Position numbers and translations under genes: made by a program. The notes below the pieces were generated by a model. It was not told the DNA's origin. It did not search any database and saw nothing but the letters and a program-made list of their open reading frames with translations. Below are positions 34,814 to 41,717 of a stretch of 41,717 nt of DNA, in pieces. Positions within the stretch are counted from its first letter, which is position 1. Each line of letters begins with the position of its first letter. This DNA comes from Kitasatospora sp. MAP5-34 (GTDB lineage: Bacteria > Actinomycetota > Actinomycetes > Streptomycetales > Streptomycetaceae), in assembly GCF_029894335.1 (NCBI RefSeq), contig NZ_JARXZC010000051.1, positions 1 to 41,717 of the forward strand. The letters are read 5' to 3'.

Positions 34814-34852
34814 GATCGGCCTCTGACCTGCGCTTTAGGTCAGGGGCCGATC
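34814..34852 (+). terminator. Hairpin after tRNA-Tyr-like fragment
   Basis: GATCGGCCTCTGACCT (34814-34829) pairs with AGGTCAGGGGCCGATC (34837-34852), 16 pairs with one G-T wobble, 7-base loop. It follows the tRNA fragment by 10 bases. Confidence 0.8.
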
Positions 34853-34892
34853 CCGTTGTGTCCGACCGTGGGTACCCGTAGATAAGCGTGTC

Positions 34893-35096
34893 TTACCGCT
34901 CATCAGGGCACGCAGCGGGCACGGACTTAGGTGAGCTCGATCCTTCGCACGTTGCCCTGGCGATGGTGAGGACCTGGTCACCGGCATGGTCGATGAAGTG
35001 GATGAAATCACCCTCGACGTAGTGCCGCTTTGCCTCCACGTAGCGCTCATTGGTAGCGCCGTCGCCTGAACTAGTCGTGATCTTGAATCTGGCCAT
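34893..35096 (-). CDS. Small hypothetical protein with probable C-terminal frameshift
   Basis: 67 residues: MARFKITTSSGDGATNERYV, then FIHFIDHAGDQVLTIARA, resembling a small single-domain protein common in Streptomyces. AAGGA precedes ATG 35096. After IARA the frame gives TCEGSSSPK..., but a one-base shift reads NVRRIELT followed by a stop, a more family-like ending. The gene may thus carry a single-base deletion near 34950. Function unknown. Confidence 0.6.
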   Translation of the reverse strand: MARFKITTSSGDGATNERYVEAKRHYVEGDFIHFIDHAGDQVLTIARATCEGSSSPKSVPAACPDER

Positions 35097-35322
35097 AGAC
35101 CATCCTTATCGGTCGGTAGCTCGCCGACAGTTCTTCAACGAGCCGGGCGGATCGGCCTAGGTCATTCTTCGCATATCCGGACAAGGTAGCGATGGCGTGT
35201 GACGCCAGTCACGCCGCGGGGGCAGGTGCCGCCGGCACTCTGCGGGCTGAGCGGGCGGTTCCCTCCTCGATCGGGCAGCTTCGCCGCACCCGGGTTCTCC
35301 AGGGGCCGCCAAGGCTCACTCC

Positions 35323-35433
35323 GTGACGCGTGCGCTGATCGAGCACGCCCGCAAGGTCGCCGACGACCACCTGACCCGCACCGGCGCCCCGATCGACGGG
35401 AGATCGCCGCCGCTCTGGACGCCCGCATCCGGA
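35323..35433 (+). pseudogene. DUF2637-like mobile-element gene remnant
   Basis: VTRALIEHARKVADDHLTRT plus GAPID matches the C-terminal end of DUF2637-type proteins found on actinomycete plasmids and integrative elements. The frame then shifts (REIAAALDARIR in another frame) and no upstream part is seen. It supports an integrated-element origin for this region. Confidence 0.45.
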
Positions 35434-35505
35434 ACCACCGGACGGCCACCCCGGGGCCATCTGGTGCGGATCTGGTGCAAGGTCCCCGAATAGGTCCAGA
35501 CAACG

Positions 35506-35538
35506 AAGAAGCCCCAGGCCATTGACCTGGGGCTTCTT
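35506..35538 (-). terminator. Hairpin after tRNA-Gly fragment A
   Basis: AAGAAGCCCCAGG (35506-35518) and CCTGGGGCTTCTT (35526-35538) form a perfect 13-bp stem with a 7-base loop, downstream of the minus-strand tRNA-Gly end. Confidence 0.85.
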
Positions 35539-35540
35539 GT

Positions 35541-35584
35541 TGGAGCGGGCGACGAGAATCGAACTCGCGCTATAAGCTTGGGAA
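35541..35584 (-). other. tRNA-Gly(CCC) 3' half, copy A (att-like)
   Basis: On the minus strand: TTCCCAAGC (anticodon loop, CCC), GCGAGTTCGATTCTCG (T arm) and CGCCCGCTCCA (acceptor with encoded CCA). The 5' half of tRNA-Gly is absent, so it cannot make a working tRNA. Typical of an attachment site left by a tRNA-targeting integrase. Confidence 0.75.
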
Positions 35585-35776
35585 TCTTTGGCCATTCGGG
35601 CCAGAAAGGGCCTCTGGCCTGCGCCGATACCTGCTCAGGTGGGCTCGTCGGGCGATCAGTTCTGACCACTGCCGACCTTCGTCCACCGCCCGTTCTGGCA
35701 CGGATCTGGCACGGACCCGATACTCCACACCAGCCAACGCAGCAGTGGTGCCGTTGTGGACTCCCAAGGTCACCGC

Positions 35777-38539
35777 CTACGCAGGTGCTTCGGGTGGTCG
35801 GAGCGCGGAAAGGGCAGTGCGGGCTCGGGCCGCCAAGCCGTCGGCTCCGCAGCCTGCGGCCAGCTCCAGTCCAAGGTTGAGGGACTTGTCCGCGTCAACC
35901 GACCGGTCGACCTCAGCGAGCGCCACCCCGAGGTCGACCAGGGCGAGGGCGTGCTCATAGCCGGCCGGGGAGCGTTCGAGACGCCGTACGGCTTCCTCAA
36001 GCATCGTCACGGCATACAGCCCGTCATGGACCGCCGCGCACAGCCGCAGGGCACTGCCGATCGCCGAGTCCGCGCCGAACTCCTCGGCACGGCGCACGGC
36101 CTCCTTGGCCAGTCGCTGAGCCCGGTCCGGCTCCTGAGCGGCCACTGCCAGCGCCAGGTGTCCGGCCCAAGGTGCCCACACCGTGTTGCGCCAGCCCCGC
36201 GCGTCCAGGGTGGCTCCGGCCGCGTCCAGAGCCGCGGCTGCGGCCACCCTGTCGCCTTGGGCCAGCAGCAGCCTGCCGTAGAGCGTCGGGGCGTCGGGCA
36301 GCACCATCACCGTGGGGTAGGGCGGGCCGAATGAGTACTCCTTCGCGAGTTCCCAAGCCTCGTCGGTCTTACCGCGCGCAAGCAGTGTGTCAGCCAGTAC
36401 TCCCACGGCGAACCACTGCAACGGGATGCCCGGGGCGATCCGCTCGGCTGTCCGCAAGGCGCGACGCAGGAAGTCCTCCGCCTCGACGAGCCTGCCGCAC
36501 CGGAACCGGAGGAGTCCCGTCAGGAAGTAAGCGAAGCCCAGGTGGCCGCCGCTCCACCCGGCCACCTCGTATGCCCAGATCGCCTCGCTGAACAACGCCT
36601 CCGCGCGGTCGATCCGGTCGGCGTACAGATAGGAGATACCGAGGACACCCGGCAGCTCGAAGCCCCAGGTGGTGTTCGTCCAGCCGAGCTCTCGCGGGAG
36701 CCTGCCGTCCTCAAGGGCGGACTCCGCCAAGGCGATTGCCTCGGTGAAGTCCGCGCCTCTCAGTGTGAGGTCCCAGCAGCGCAGTACCGACACGGCGCTG
36801 GTCAGGCCGCTGCCGGCGGTGAGGCCCCTGCCGAACTCCTCGAGTCGGCGGGAGCGGCCCGGGCCGTCGCCGTCCTCCGCCTGGAAGGCCGCGAACATGA
36901 AGTGCGCGACCTCCAGCCGCAGTCGACCGCTTCCGGGGGCCGTGCGGACCGCCTCCTCGGCACACACCCCGGCGGCTTCGCTCAACCGGTTGCTGTGGGC
37001 CAGTGCCTGGGCGAGCCGGAAGGTCGCGTCCACCCGGAGCTCCGGGCTCAGCCCGTACTTCTCGTTCAGGGCGAGGCGCAGTTGGTTCACCGTGGTGGCC
37101 GGATTGGTGAGCAGGGCCGAGCAGCCGAGTTCGTAGAGCAGCTGGGCCCGGTCCTCCTCGTCCGGCGGCTCACTCATCGCGCGTTGCAGACAACGCTGCG
37201 CCGCTTCGGGCGCGCCGATGGCCAGGTGCTCGGCGGCTGCCATCCGCAGCTTGTGCACCGTCTGGTCGTCTCCGTCCGGAAGGGTCTCCAGCAGATGCCG
37301 GGAGGCGGCCAGCAGGCCCAGGCCGGCGTTCTCGATCTCGGTGGCGGCGACACCGTGCATGCCGGTACGGGTGCCGGCAGGCATGGACTGGTAGACCGAC
37401 GTAGCGATCAGCGGATGGACGAACTCCAGCCGACCGTCCGAGGTGCTGGTCAGCACCCGGTGCTTGCGCAGTTCCCTGATGGACTCCGCGGCCGCACCCG
37501 GGCCCTGGGCACAGATAGCGGCCGCGAGTTCCGGTTGGATATCGGTGCCGAGCATCGACGCCGCCCAGGCGAAGCGCAAGGTGCTCGGACCCAGCTTGTC
37601 CAGCCAGTGCCTGAGTGTCATCCCCCGTGCTTCGGCGGCGAGTTCACGCAGCTGGCCGGAGTTCTCCTCGACCGGGTCGAGCTGCTGGTCGTGAACCTCC
37701 CGCAGCAGGGCGGCAGTCTCGTACGGGTTGCCTCCGGTGACCGCCCACACGTGGCGGCAGAAACCCTCCTCCGCCGTCTCTCCCAGCGAGGCGCGGACCA
37801 GACTCGCGACCGAAGCCGGCTGGAGCGGGCGCAACTCATGGCGCCTGTCGGCCCGACCGACGATGCTCCGATGGAACGCCAGCGCCTCGTCGGGAAATTC
37901 GTCACGGCACGCGAAGACCAGTAACACCGGCAACTCCCGCGCGCGGACCGCGAAAGCCGCCAGCCACTGGAGCGACTCCAGGTCTGCCCAGTGCAGGTCA
38001 TCGACGATCACGGCCAGCGGCGCCCGGCGCTGCACGACCTGGGTGAGCACGAAGTCGAGGCCGTCCCGGACACCCTGCGGGTCGAGCTGCCCAGTCGGCG
38101 GGAGCAGTCCCACGGCGGGCCCCGCAATGTCAAACCAGCGCCCGAAGACCTGCCGCTGCTCCCCCTCGGCCAGCGCCGCGACCACCGGCTGCAGCAGTTG
38201 ACGCGCCACGTGGAAGGGCTCGTTGCGCTGCTGCTCGCCGCCACGGGCGAAGAGCACCGTGCAGTCTTCCCGCTTCGCCAAGCGACGCACCTCGGTGAGC
38301 ACTGCAGTCTTACCGAGGCCGACCGGTCCGACGTAGAGCAGCAGTTCACCGATCTCCTCGCCGTCGGCGTCGGCCCCCCGGCAGAGGGAGTTGATCGCCT
38401 CGGCTGCCGAACGGATCTCCGCCACACGTTCGTGCAGGTGAGGCGCGACCGGCACGTCACCCGAATCAGGCCCTTGTGTGGCGGCGTCGCCGTCCTGGCC
38501 GTCGTCTCGCCTCCGTAGCCCGTGCTCCTGCTCGGCCAC
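35777..38539 (-). CDS. Large ATPase regulator (LAL type) lacking its LuxR DNA-binding end
   Basis: 920 residues from GTG 38539 (GGAAGG upstream); a longer frame to 38827 is less likely. A P-loop GPVGLGKTA (about 75-85) and VIVDDLHWADLESLQWLAA (Walker B) form an AAA/STAND ATPase, followed by a long TPR-like helical region (about 400-915). LAL regulators normally end in a LuxR helix-turn-helix; here the frame stops right after ALRPPEAPA and no such motif is found in any frame downstream, where repeat A begins within 65 bases. It is probably a 3' truncation by recombination. Effect on regulation unknown. Confidence 0.85.
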   Translation of the reverse strand: MAEQEHGLRRRDDGQDGDAATQGPDSGDVPVAPHLHERVAEIRSAAEAINSLCRGADADGEEIGELLLYVGPVGLGKTAVLTEVRRLAKREDCTVLFARGGEQQRNEPFHVARQLLQPVVAALAEGEQRQVFGRWFDIAGPAVGLLPPTGQLDPQGVRDGLDFVLTQVVQRRAPLAVIVDDLHWADLESLQWLAAFAVRARELPVLLVFACRDEFPDEALAFHRSIVGRADRRHELRPLQPASVASLVRASLGETAEEGFCRHVWAVTGGNPYETAALLREVHDQQLDPVEENSGQLRELAAEARGMTLRHWLDKLGPSTLRFAWAASMLGTDIQPELAAAICAQGPGAAAESIRELRKHRVLTSTSDGRLEFVHPLIATSVYQSMPAGTRTGMHGVAATEIENAGLGLLAASRHLLETLPDGDDQTVHKLRMAAAEHLAIGAPEAAQRCLQRAMSEPPDEEDRAQLLYELGCSALLTNPATTVNQLRLALNEKYGLSPELRVDATFRLAQALAHSNRLSEAAGVCAEEAVRTAPGSGRLRLEVAHFMFAAFQAEDGDGPGRSRRLEEFGRGLTAGSGLTSAVSVLRCWDLTLRGADFTEAIALAESALEDGRLPRELGWTNTTWGFELPGVLGISYLYADRIDRAEALFSEAIWAYEVAGWSGGHLGFAYFLTGLLRFRCGRLVEAEDFLRRALRTAERIAPGIPLQWFAVGVLADTLLARGKTDEAWELAKEYSFGPPYPTVMVLPDAPTLYGRLLLAQGDRVAAAAALDAAGATLDARGWRNTVWAPWAGHLALAVAAQEPDRAQRLAKEAVRRAEEFGADSAIGSALRLCAAVHDGLYAVTMLEEAVRRLERSPAGYEHALALVDLGVALAEVDRSVDADKSLNLGLELAAGCGADGLAARARTALSALRPPEAPA

Positions 38540-38747
38540 CGCCGGTCCTTCCACCTCGCTGCCCCGTGCGTCTGCCGCTGAGGCTAGTGCCGTACGGGCG
38601 GCGATGGAGTGCCTTTGCCTACGCCGAGTAGCGCCCAGCCGGCACGGCAATTCCGAACCGTCCAGACTGGCGCGCTTGTAGTGCAGCGGCACTGAATCGG
38701 CCGCGTGCATGAGTCGTGCAAAGCCCGCCCTGCGGACGCGGGACCCG

Positions 38748-39173
38748 TTACTCCCCGTCCGTCCAGTAGCGCTGGAGCCGCGCCACCGCTTCGTTCTTGT
38801 CCATCTTGGCGACCAGATCCTCGGCAAGACCGACCCGGTTGATCAGCAGATGGACCAGGTCTGCAGGGAGAGCCTCGGAGGAGGGCTCGGGCGAGCCTCG
38901 GTCGGGTAGTTCCCCGTCCAGCACACAGGCCCAGAACTCTCCTTCCGCCAGCTCCAGTTGGTCGCGGAGGATGTGCCCCCAGATGCCGGCGCCGTAAGCG
39001 CTCCGGTCCACCGGGTGCGAAATCCGAGTACGCAGGATTCGACCATCGAACAGGCCCAGCTCGTAGGTGACGTGGTGCGTACCCGTACGCCCTCGCGCAT
39101 CCCTGACACGCTCCCAGCCTTCGACCCGGCAGAACTGGTCGTGGCGCTCGCGGGTCGGCTGGGGCCAGGTCAT
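38748..39173 (-). CDS. Toxin-like partner protein ("cytotoxic translational repressor"-type family)
   Basis: 141 residues, soluble: RVEGWERVRDARGRTGTHHV, RILRTRISHPVDRSAYGAGI, WGHILRDQLEL and a C-terminal NEAVARLQRYWTDGE. Streptomyces homologues are often annotated as cytotoxic translational repressors of toxin-antitoxin systems. ATG 39173 overlaps the stop of the antitoxin-like gene (ATGA), the usual antitoxin-toxin order. Toxicity itself is not shown by sequence. Confidence 0.75.
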   Translation of the reverse strand: MTWPQPTRERHDQFCRVEGWERVRDARGRTGTHHVTYELGLFDGRILRTRISHPVDRSAYGAGIWGHILRDQLELAEGEFWACVLDGELPDRGSPEPSSEALPADLVHLLINRVGLAEDLVAKMDKNEAVARLQRYWTDGE

Positions 39174-39586
39174 CGGGCCGCTCCGACCAGCCAGCCGCGC
39201 AGCTGGTCATCATCGCTGAGACTGATCAACTGCACCAACCCCCAGTTTTCCCGGTGATTCGGCGCGCCCTGCAGCCGCTCCTGCCAGTCCTCGGCATACT
39301 CCCGCAGCGCGTCGAGCATCTCGCCGATCGCCTCGTCGAAAGTCGCCCCGTCCGCAGCGACCGGCAGGCCGGGGATGAAAACGGACCAGCCGCCACCCTC
39401 CGCCACCACCTGGGCTCGCGACACGCACACAGTGGAGAGGAAGTGCCGCAGCCGCTCGACATCCACCACCGCTGCCCGGCCCGCGTCCCGCCGCACCGTG
39501 GCAACCCGCCCCTGCTCCGCCGCGTCCAAGAGGTCCTTCAGATGCGAGCGCGCTTCCGTATAGCTCTCGTAGTGCACTGCCGACAT
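39170..39586 (-). CDS. Phd/YefM-like antitoxin fused to a HicB-like domain
   Basis: 138 residues. The N-terminal half (YESYTEARSHLKDLLDAAEQ, then TVRRDAGRAAVVDVERL) is a Phd/YefM antitoxin and DNA-binding fold; the second half (GGGWSVFIPGLPVAADGATF, DEAIGEMLDALREYAEDW) looks HicB-like. GAGGAGG lies just before ATG 39586. It probably represses its own promoter through the three 9-base repeats 45 bases upstream and neutralises the protein encoded next. Confidence 0.8.
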   Translation of the reverse strand: MSAVHYESYTEARSHLKDLLDAAEQGRVATVRRDAGRAAVVDVERLRHFLSTVCVSRAQVVAEGGGWSVFIPGLPVAADGATFDEAIGEMLDALREYAEDWQERLQGAPNHRENWGLVQLISLSDDDQLRGWLVGAAR

Positions 39587-39630
39587 GACACGCCTCCTCG
39601 AATCTCCTCCAGGGTCCCCCAGGCAGCAAC

Positions 39631-39657
39631 GTACGTCAAGTACGTCACGTACGTGGT
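39631..39657 (-). promoter_or_regulatory. Three 9-bp repeats, likely antitoxin operator
   Basis: GTACGTCAA, GTACGTCAC and GTACGTGGT lie head to tail 45 bases upstream of the antitoxin start. Overlapping palindromic ACGTACGT and ACGT cores suit an autoregulatory operator. Confidence 0.55.
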
Positions 39658-39912
39658 CCACCTCCTTGCCAGCTGCGCTTTCCGCAGCCAGCTCGACCAT
39701 GCTCGGCGGACGAAGCGGTCCCGGCGCAGGGGCCCAGCCAGGCTCGGGACAGCGCCCCCGCGCTCACGATCCAAAAGGCTCATAGCTCAGCCCAGTCGAC
39801 CGCGGACCGGTGGCGACCATGCGACAGCCGACAGCCGACAGCCCGGGACCGCCATTGACTGCGGCCACCGGTGCACGAGTGATGCGACTCTGACAATTGG
39901 TCCAGACAACAA

Positions 39913-39943
39913 GAAAGCCCCAGGCCATTGACCTGGGGCTTTC
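39913..39943 (-). terminator. Hairpin after tRNA-Gly fragment B
   Basis: GAAAGCCCCAGG (39913-39924) and CCTGGGGCTTTC (39932-39943) form a perfect 12-bp stem with a 7-base loop. Confidence 0.85.
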
Positions 39944-39948
39944 CTTCT

Positions 39949-39990
39949 GAGCGGGCGACGAGAATCGAACTCGCGCTATAAGCTTGGGAA
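39949..39990 (-). other. tRNA-Gly(CCC) 3' half, copy B (att-like)
   Basis: Same 3' half as copy A (TTCCCAAGC, GCGAGTTCGATTCTCG, CGCCCGCTC) but without an encoded CCA. No 5' half. Likely the other boundary of an integrated or duplicated segment. Confidence 0.75.
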
Positions 39991-40389
39991 TCTTTGGCCC
40001 TTCAAGCCGAAAACGGCCTCTGACCTGCTGCGATACCTGCCTCGGCGACCTGTCGGGGTGGTCCGTTCTGACCGCTCCCGACCGTCACTCACCGCCCGTT
40101 CTGGCACGGATCTGGCACAGCCTGATCAGGCCCCCCGGTCAGCGCTCGCTCGCGGGCTCATGGAGGATGCGCCTTCGCGCTCAGCCTCTCACGCCGAGCG
40201 CCTCGTTCACAGATCTGACGGGCAGTTCGCCATCGACGATCACGGCCACTCGTGGGAAGCCCACAGAGCCGTCTCCTGGGTCGACGAGTCGCGAGCCGGT
40301 CCTCCCCGGCGAATGAACCAGTCTTCCCACGGTCCTCTCCGTCCCCAACACTGCTGACCGCGAGCTTCAGAGGGGGACTGCATAGCCAA

Positions 40390-40855
40390 GTGAGGCGCAC
40401 GTCGCTCATCCGCGCGGAGGCGCCGGAATAACCAGTGGAAAGCAGCCGCCGTCGGCACCGCCGCGCTGCTGCTTCTCCTCACGGCCTTCTGGTTGCTGAT
40501 CTTGCCGTACCTCCTCGGCGCTGCCGGGATCACTTGCCTCTGCGCGCTGGGGCGGTGGCTATGGCACACCGACCGCCTCCTTCGCAGCGGCGATCGGAAG
40601 TGGCGGGCCGAGGAGCTGGTGCCGGCCGGGCTAGCGGACGCTCGCCGACGTAGCCAAGATGACCGGCACCAAGTTTGAGGAGGTGGTCGCCGACCTATGC
40701 CGCCGCGACGGGTGCTCCGAGGTCCAACGAGTAGGCAAGGGCCGGCGACAACGGAGCCGACGTACTCGGCCACCCCCAGACGGACGCAAGATGGTGATCC
40801 AGCGCAAGCGCTACGTAGCCACCATGCGCTCCGGGTCTCCGCGGACGCGAAGCGC
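40390..40855 (+). pseudogene. Frameshifted membrane-anchored Mrr-type restriction endonuclease
   Basis: Three frames together rebuild one protein: a two-segment membrane N-terminus (NQWKAAAVGTAALLLLL, WLLILPYLLGAAGITCLCAL, then WRAEELVPAG), MTGTKFEEVVADLCRRDGCS from 40659, AGDNGADVLG in another frame (the catalytic Asp region) and DGRKMVIQRKRY (the QxK region). At least three frame changes break it. Intact relatives are Mrr-family type IV-like nucleases. No proper start is seen; GTG 40390 is a guess. Confidence 0.6.
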
Positions 40856-40939
40856 CGACGGTGGGGACGGCATGGTGGTACGGCGCCGTGCGACCGGGGC
40901 GAGGAGGCGCAGGAACATGCCTCCACGGCAGCCGCCGGG

Positions 40940-41156
40940 ATGCCAGGACCCGGTCGACCCTCCGGGCGATCGTCCATCGCTCTCAGTCCGTCTCCGCGTC
41001 TCGCAACTCGGCCACGATCCGGTCCACTTCCTCGCGCAACGATTCCACCCGCTGCCGAGCGGCCAACGCCCACTCCTCCAGCAGCCCCATCACCGACGCC
41101 ACCCCAGCACCTCCACCGCGAGACAACCCGATGGACCAACCCTGCCGCGCCGCCAT
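40940..41156 (-). pseudogene. Small coiled-coil gene with an in-frame stop
   Basis: From ATG 41156, MAARQGWSIG... MGLLEEWALAARQRVESLRE and EEVDRIVAELRDAETD run to TGA at 40983-40985; beyond it the same frame goes on as ERWTIARRVDRVLAS, the natural continuation in this coiled-coil protein family common in Streptomyces. Probably a nonsense mutation. Confidence 0.4.
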
Positions 41157-41420
41157 GGACTCTATGTCTGACCTGCGGAAATAAGCCGATCACGCCCGAT
41201 AGGACAACGGATTCTCACCCCCCGGGCACGGAGAGTGCCCAGCAACAGGAGGAGAGCACCCCCACACGAGAGTCACCGTGGGTTCCCTTATGCGCACGGA
41301 CTGTTGCGAACTCCTTGAGCTCGCCCAGCACGACGCGAGTCCATATGCGATCACTGCGTAGTGGGCCGTCAGCGCCCTCCTCACGGATACGCTGTGGACC
41401 AGGTGGCGAAGGGGAGAACC

Positions 41421-41660
41421 GTGGAGAGCTTGTTCGGAGTAGTTGAGCCGCGCGATGACGTGCTGGCGGGGGAGCTTACTGAGTCGCGCTTCGCTGCCTC
41501 ACTCGAGGAGGTAGTCGCAGGTACAGCACCGGATACATACGCCGACGCTGGACACTTCTTCGCGGCAACCTTTCCGTCCGCCGGCCTGAAGTCATTGCTC
41601 AATGAGGTGCTCGGTCGCATCAGCCTCGATTCGTCAGCGGTGATCACTGACGGGTCGTGA
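41421..41660 (+). pseudogene. Truncated DUF499-type ATPase N-terminus
   Basis: 79 residues from GTG 41421 (AAGGGGAGAACC upstream): VESLFGVVEPRDDVLAGELT, then FFAATFPSAGLKSLLNEVLG, as in the start of DUF499 proteins of about 1000 residues. The frame stops where the ATPase P-loop segment (normally SFGGGKT) should begin. DUF499 genes often sit with DUF1156 methylases in phage-defence regions. Nothing restores the frame before the window ends. Confidence 0.5.
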
Positions 41661-41717
41661 GACTGGTTCGCCCGGTTTGTCCTCTCGGGTGAGAGGGTGG
41701 GCCTTCGCGTGTCGCTG

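Larger units (their letters stand above)
35493..35712 (-). repeat. About 220-bp direct repeat, copy A (tRNA-Gly end, terminator, flank)
   Basis: Aligns by eye with 39899-40118 through GGTCCAGACAAC, the terminator, the tRNA-Gly 3' half, the flank GGCCTCTG...CGATACCTGC and the shared end CTGGCACGGATCTGGCAC. The copies lie about 4.4 kb apart in the same orientation and bracket a truncated regulator and a toxin-antitoxin-like pair. Confidence 0.8.
39899..40118 (-). repeat. About 220-bp direct repeat, copy B
   Basis: Counterpart of 35493-35712 in the same orientation; similarity by eye is high at both ends and lower in the middle. With copy A it bounds a 4.2-kb segment holding the truncated LAL regulator and the toxin-antitoxin-like pair. 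Confidence 0.8.

Noticed and set aside
35541..35584. Complete tRNA-Gly gene
   Set aside because: Only the anticodon loop, T arm and acceptor 3' strand exist; no D arm or 5' acceptor strand in either copy.
36542..37924. 460-codon plus-strand frame
   Set aside because: Opposite the LAL-type ATPase gene, which has clear Walker motifs; this frame has none.

Overview
The window is high-GC actinobacterial DNA. GTG/ATG starts, NNC/NNG codon bias, ATGA/GTGA gene overlaps and the gene families present all suggest Streptomyces or a close relative such as Kitasatospora. No base count was run.

Positions 1 to about 31.4 kb are the downstream part of a lipopeptide-type non-ribosomal peptide cluster. It opens inside a large NRPS gene (A tail-T-C-A-T, then a decayed epimerase-like domain, then a fused serine beta-lactamase/PBP-like domain). 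An overlapping MFS exporter, a PLP enzyme of the MalY/PatB type and an MbtH-like protein follow. Next comes an envelope block: two His-containing membrane/exported proteins, a small 4-TM protein, a sensor kinase/response regulator pair, a DUF4097-like protein and two more exported YtkA/CopC-like proteins. A type II thioesterase, a stand-alone condensation protein, a fatty acyl-AMP ligase, two acyl-CoA dehydrogenase-like proteins and an acyl carrier protein then form a lipo-initiation cassette. After it come two more 4-TM paralogues, a membrane-anchored methyltransferase, a TrmB/LuxR-type regulator, a rhomboid-like membrane protein and a GT39-type glycosyltransferase. Inferred flow: the FAAL loads a fatty acid on the ACP, the dehydrogenase-like proteins desaturate it, a condensation domain joins it to the peptide, the fused C-terminal domain and/or type II thioesterase act on release or editing, the GT39 enzyme may glycosylate the product, and the MFS protein exports it. 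Four copies of an AT-rich motif lie upstream of the MbtH gene, the first YtkA-type operon, the thioesterase operon and the GT39 gene, so these units may share one regulator.

From about 31.3 to 41.7 kb the window is a degraded accessory region. It holds an FAD oxidoreductase, an IS982-type transposase fragment, a repeat-tailed membrane protein, 3' ends of tRNA genes with their terminators (one Tyr-like, two Gly-like in about 220-bp direct repeats, plus a shorter third copy), a DUF2637-like remnant, a large ATPase regulator that has lost its DNA-binding end, a toxin-antitoxin-like pair, a frameshifted Mrr-type restriction gene and a truncated DUF499 gene. This looks like successive integrations and decay at tRNA genes.
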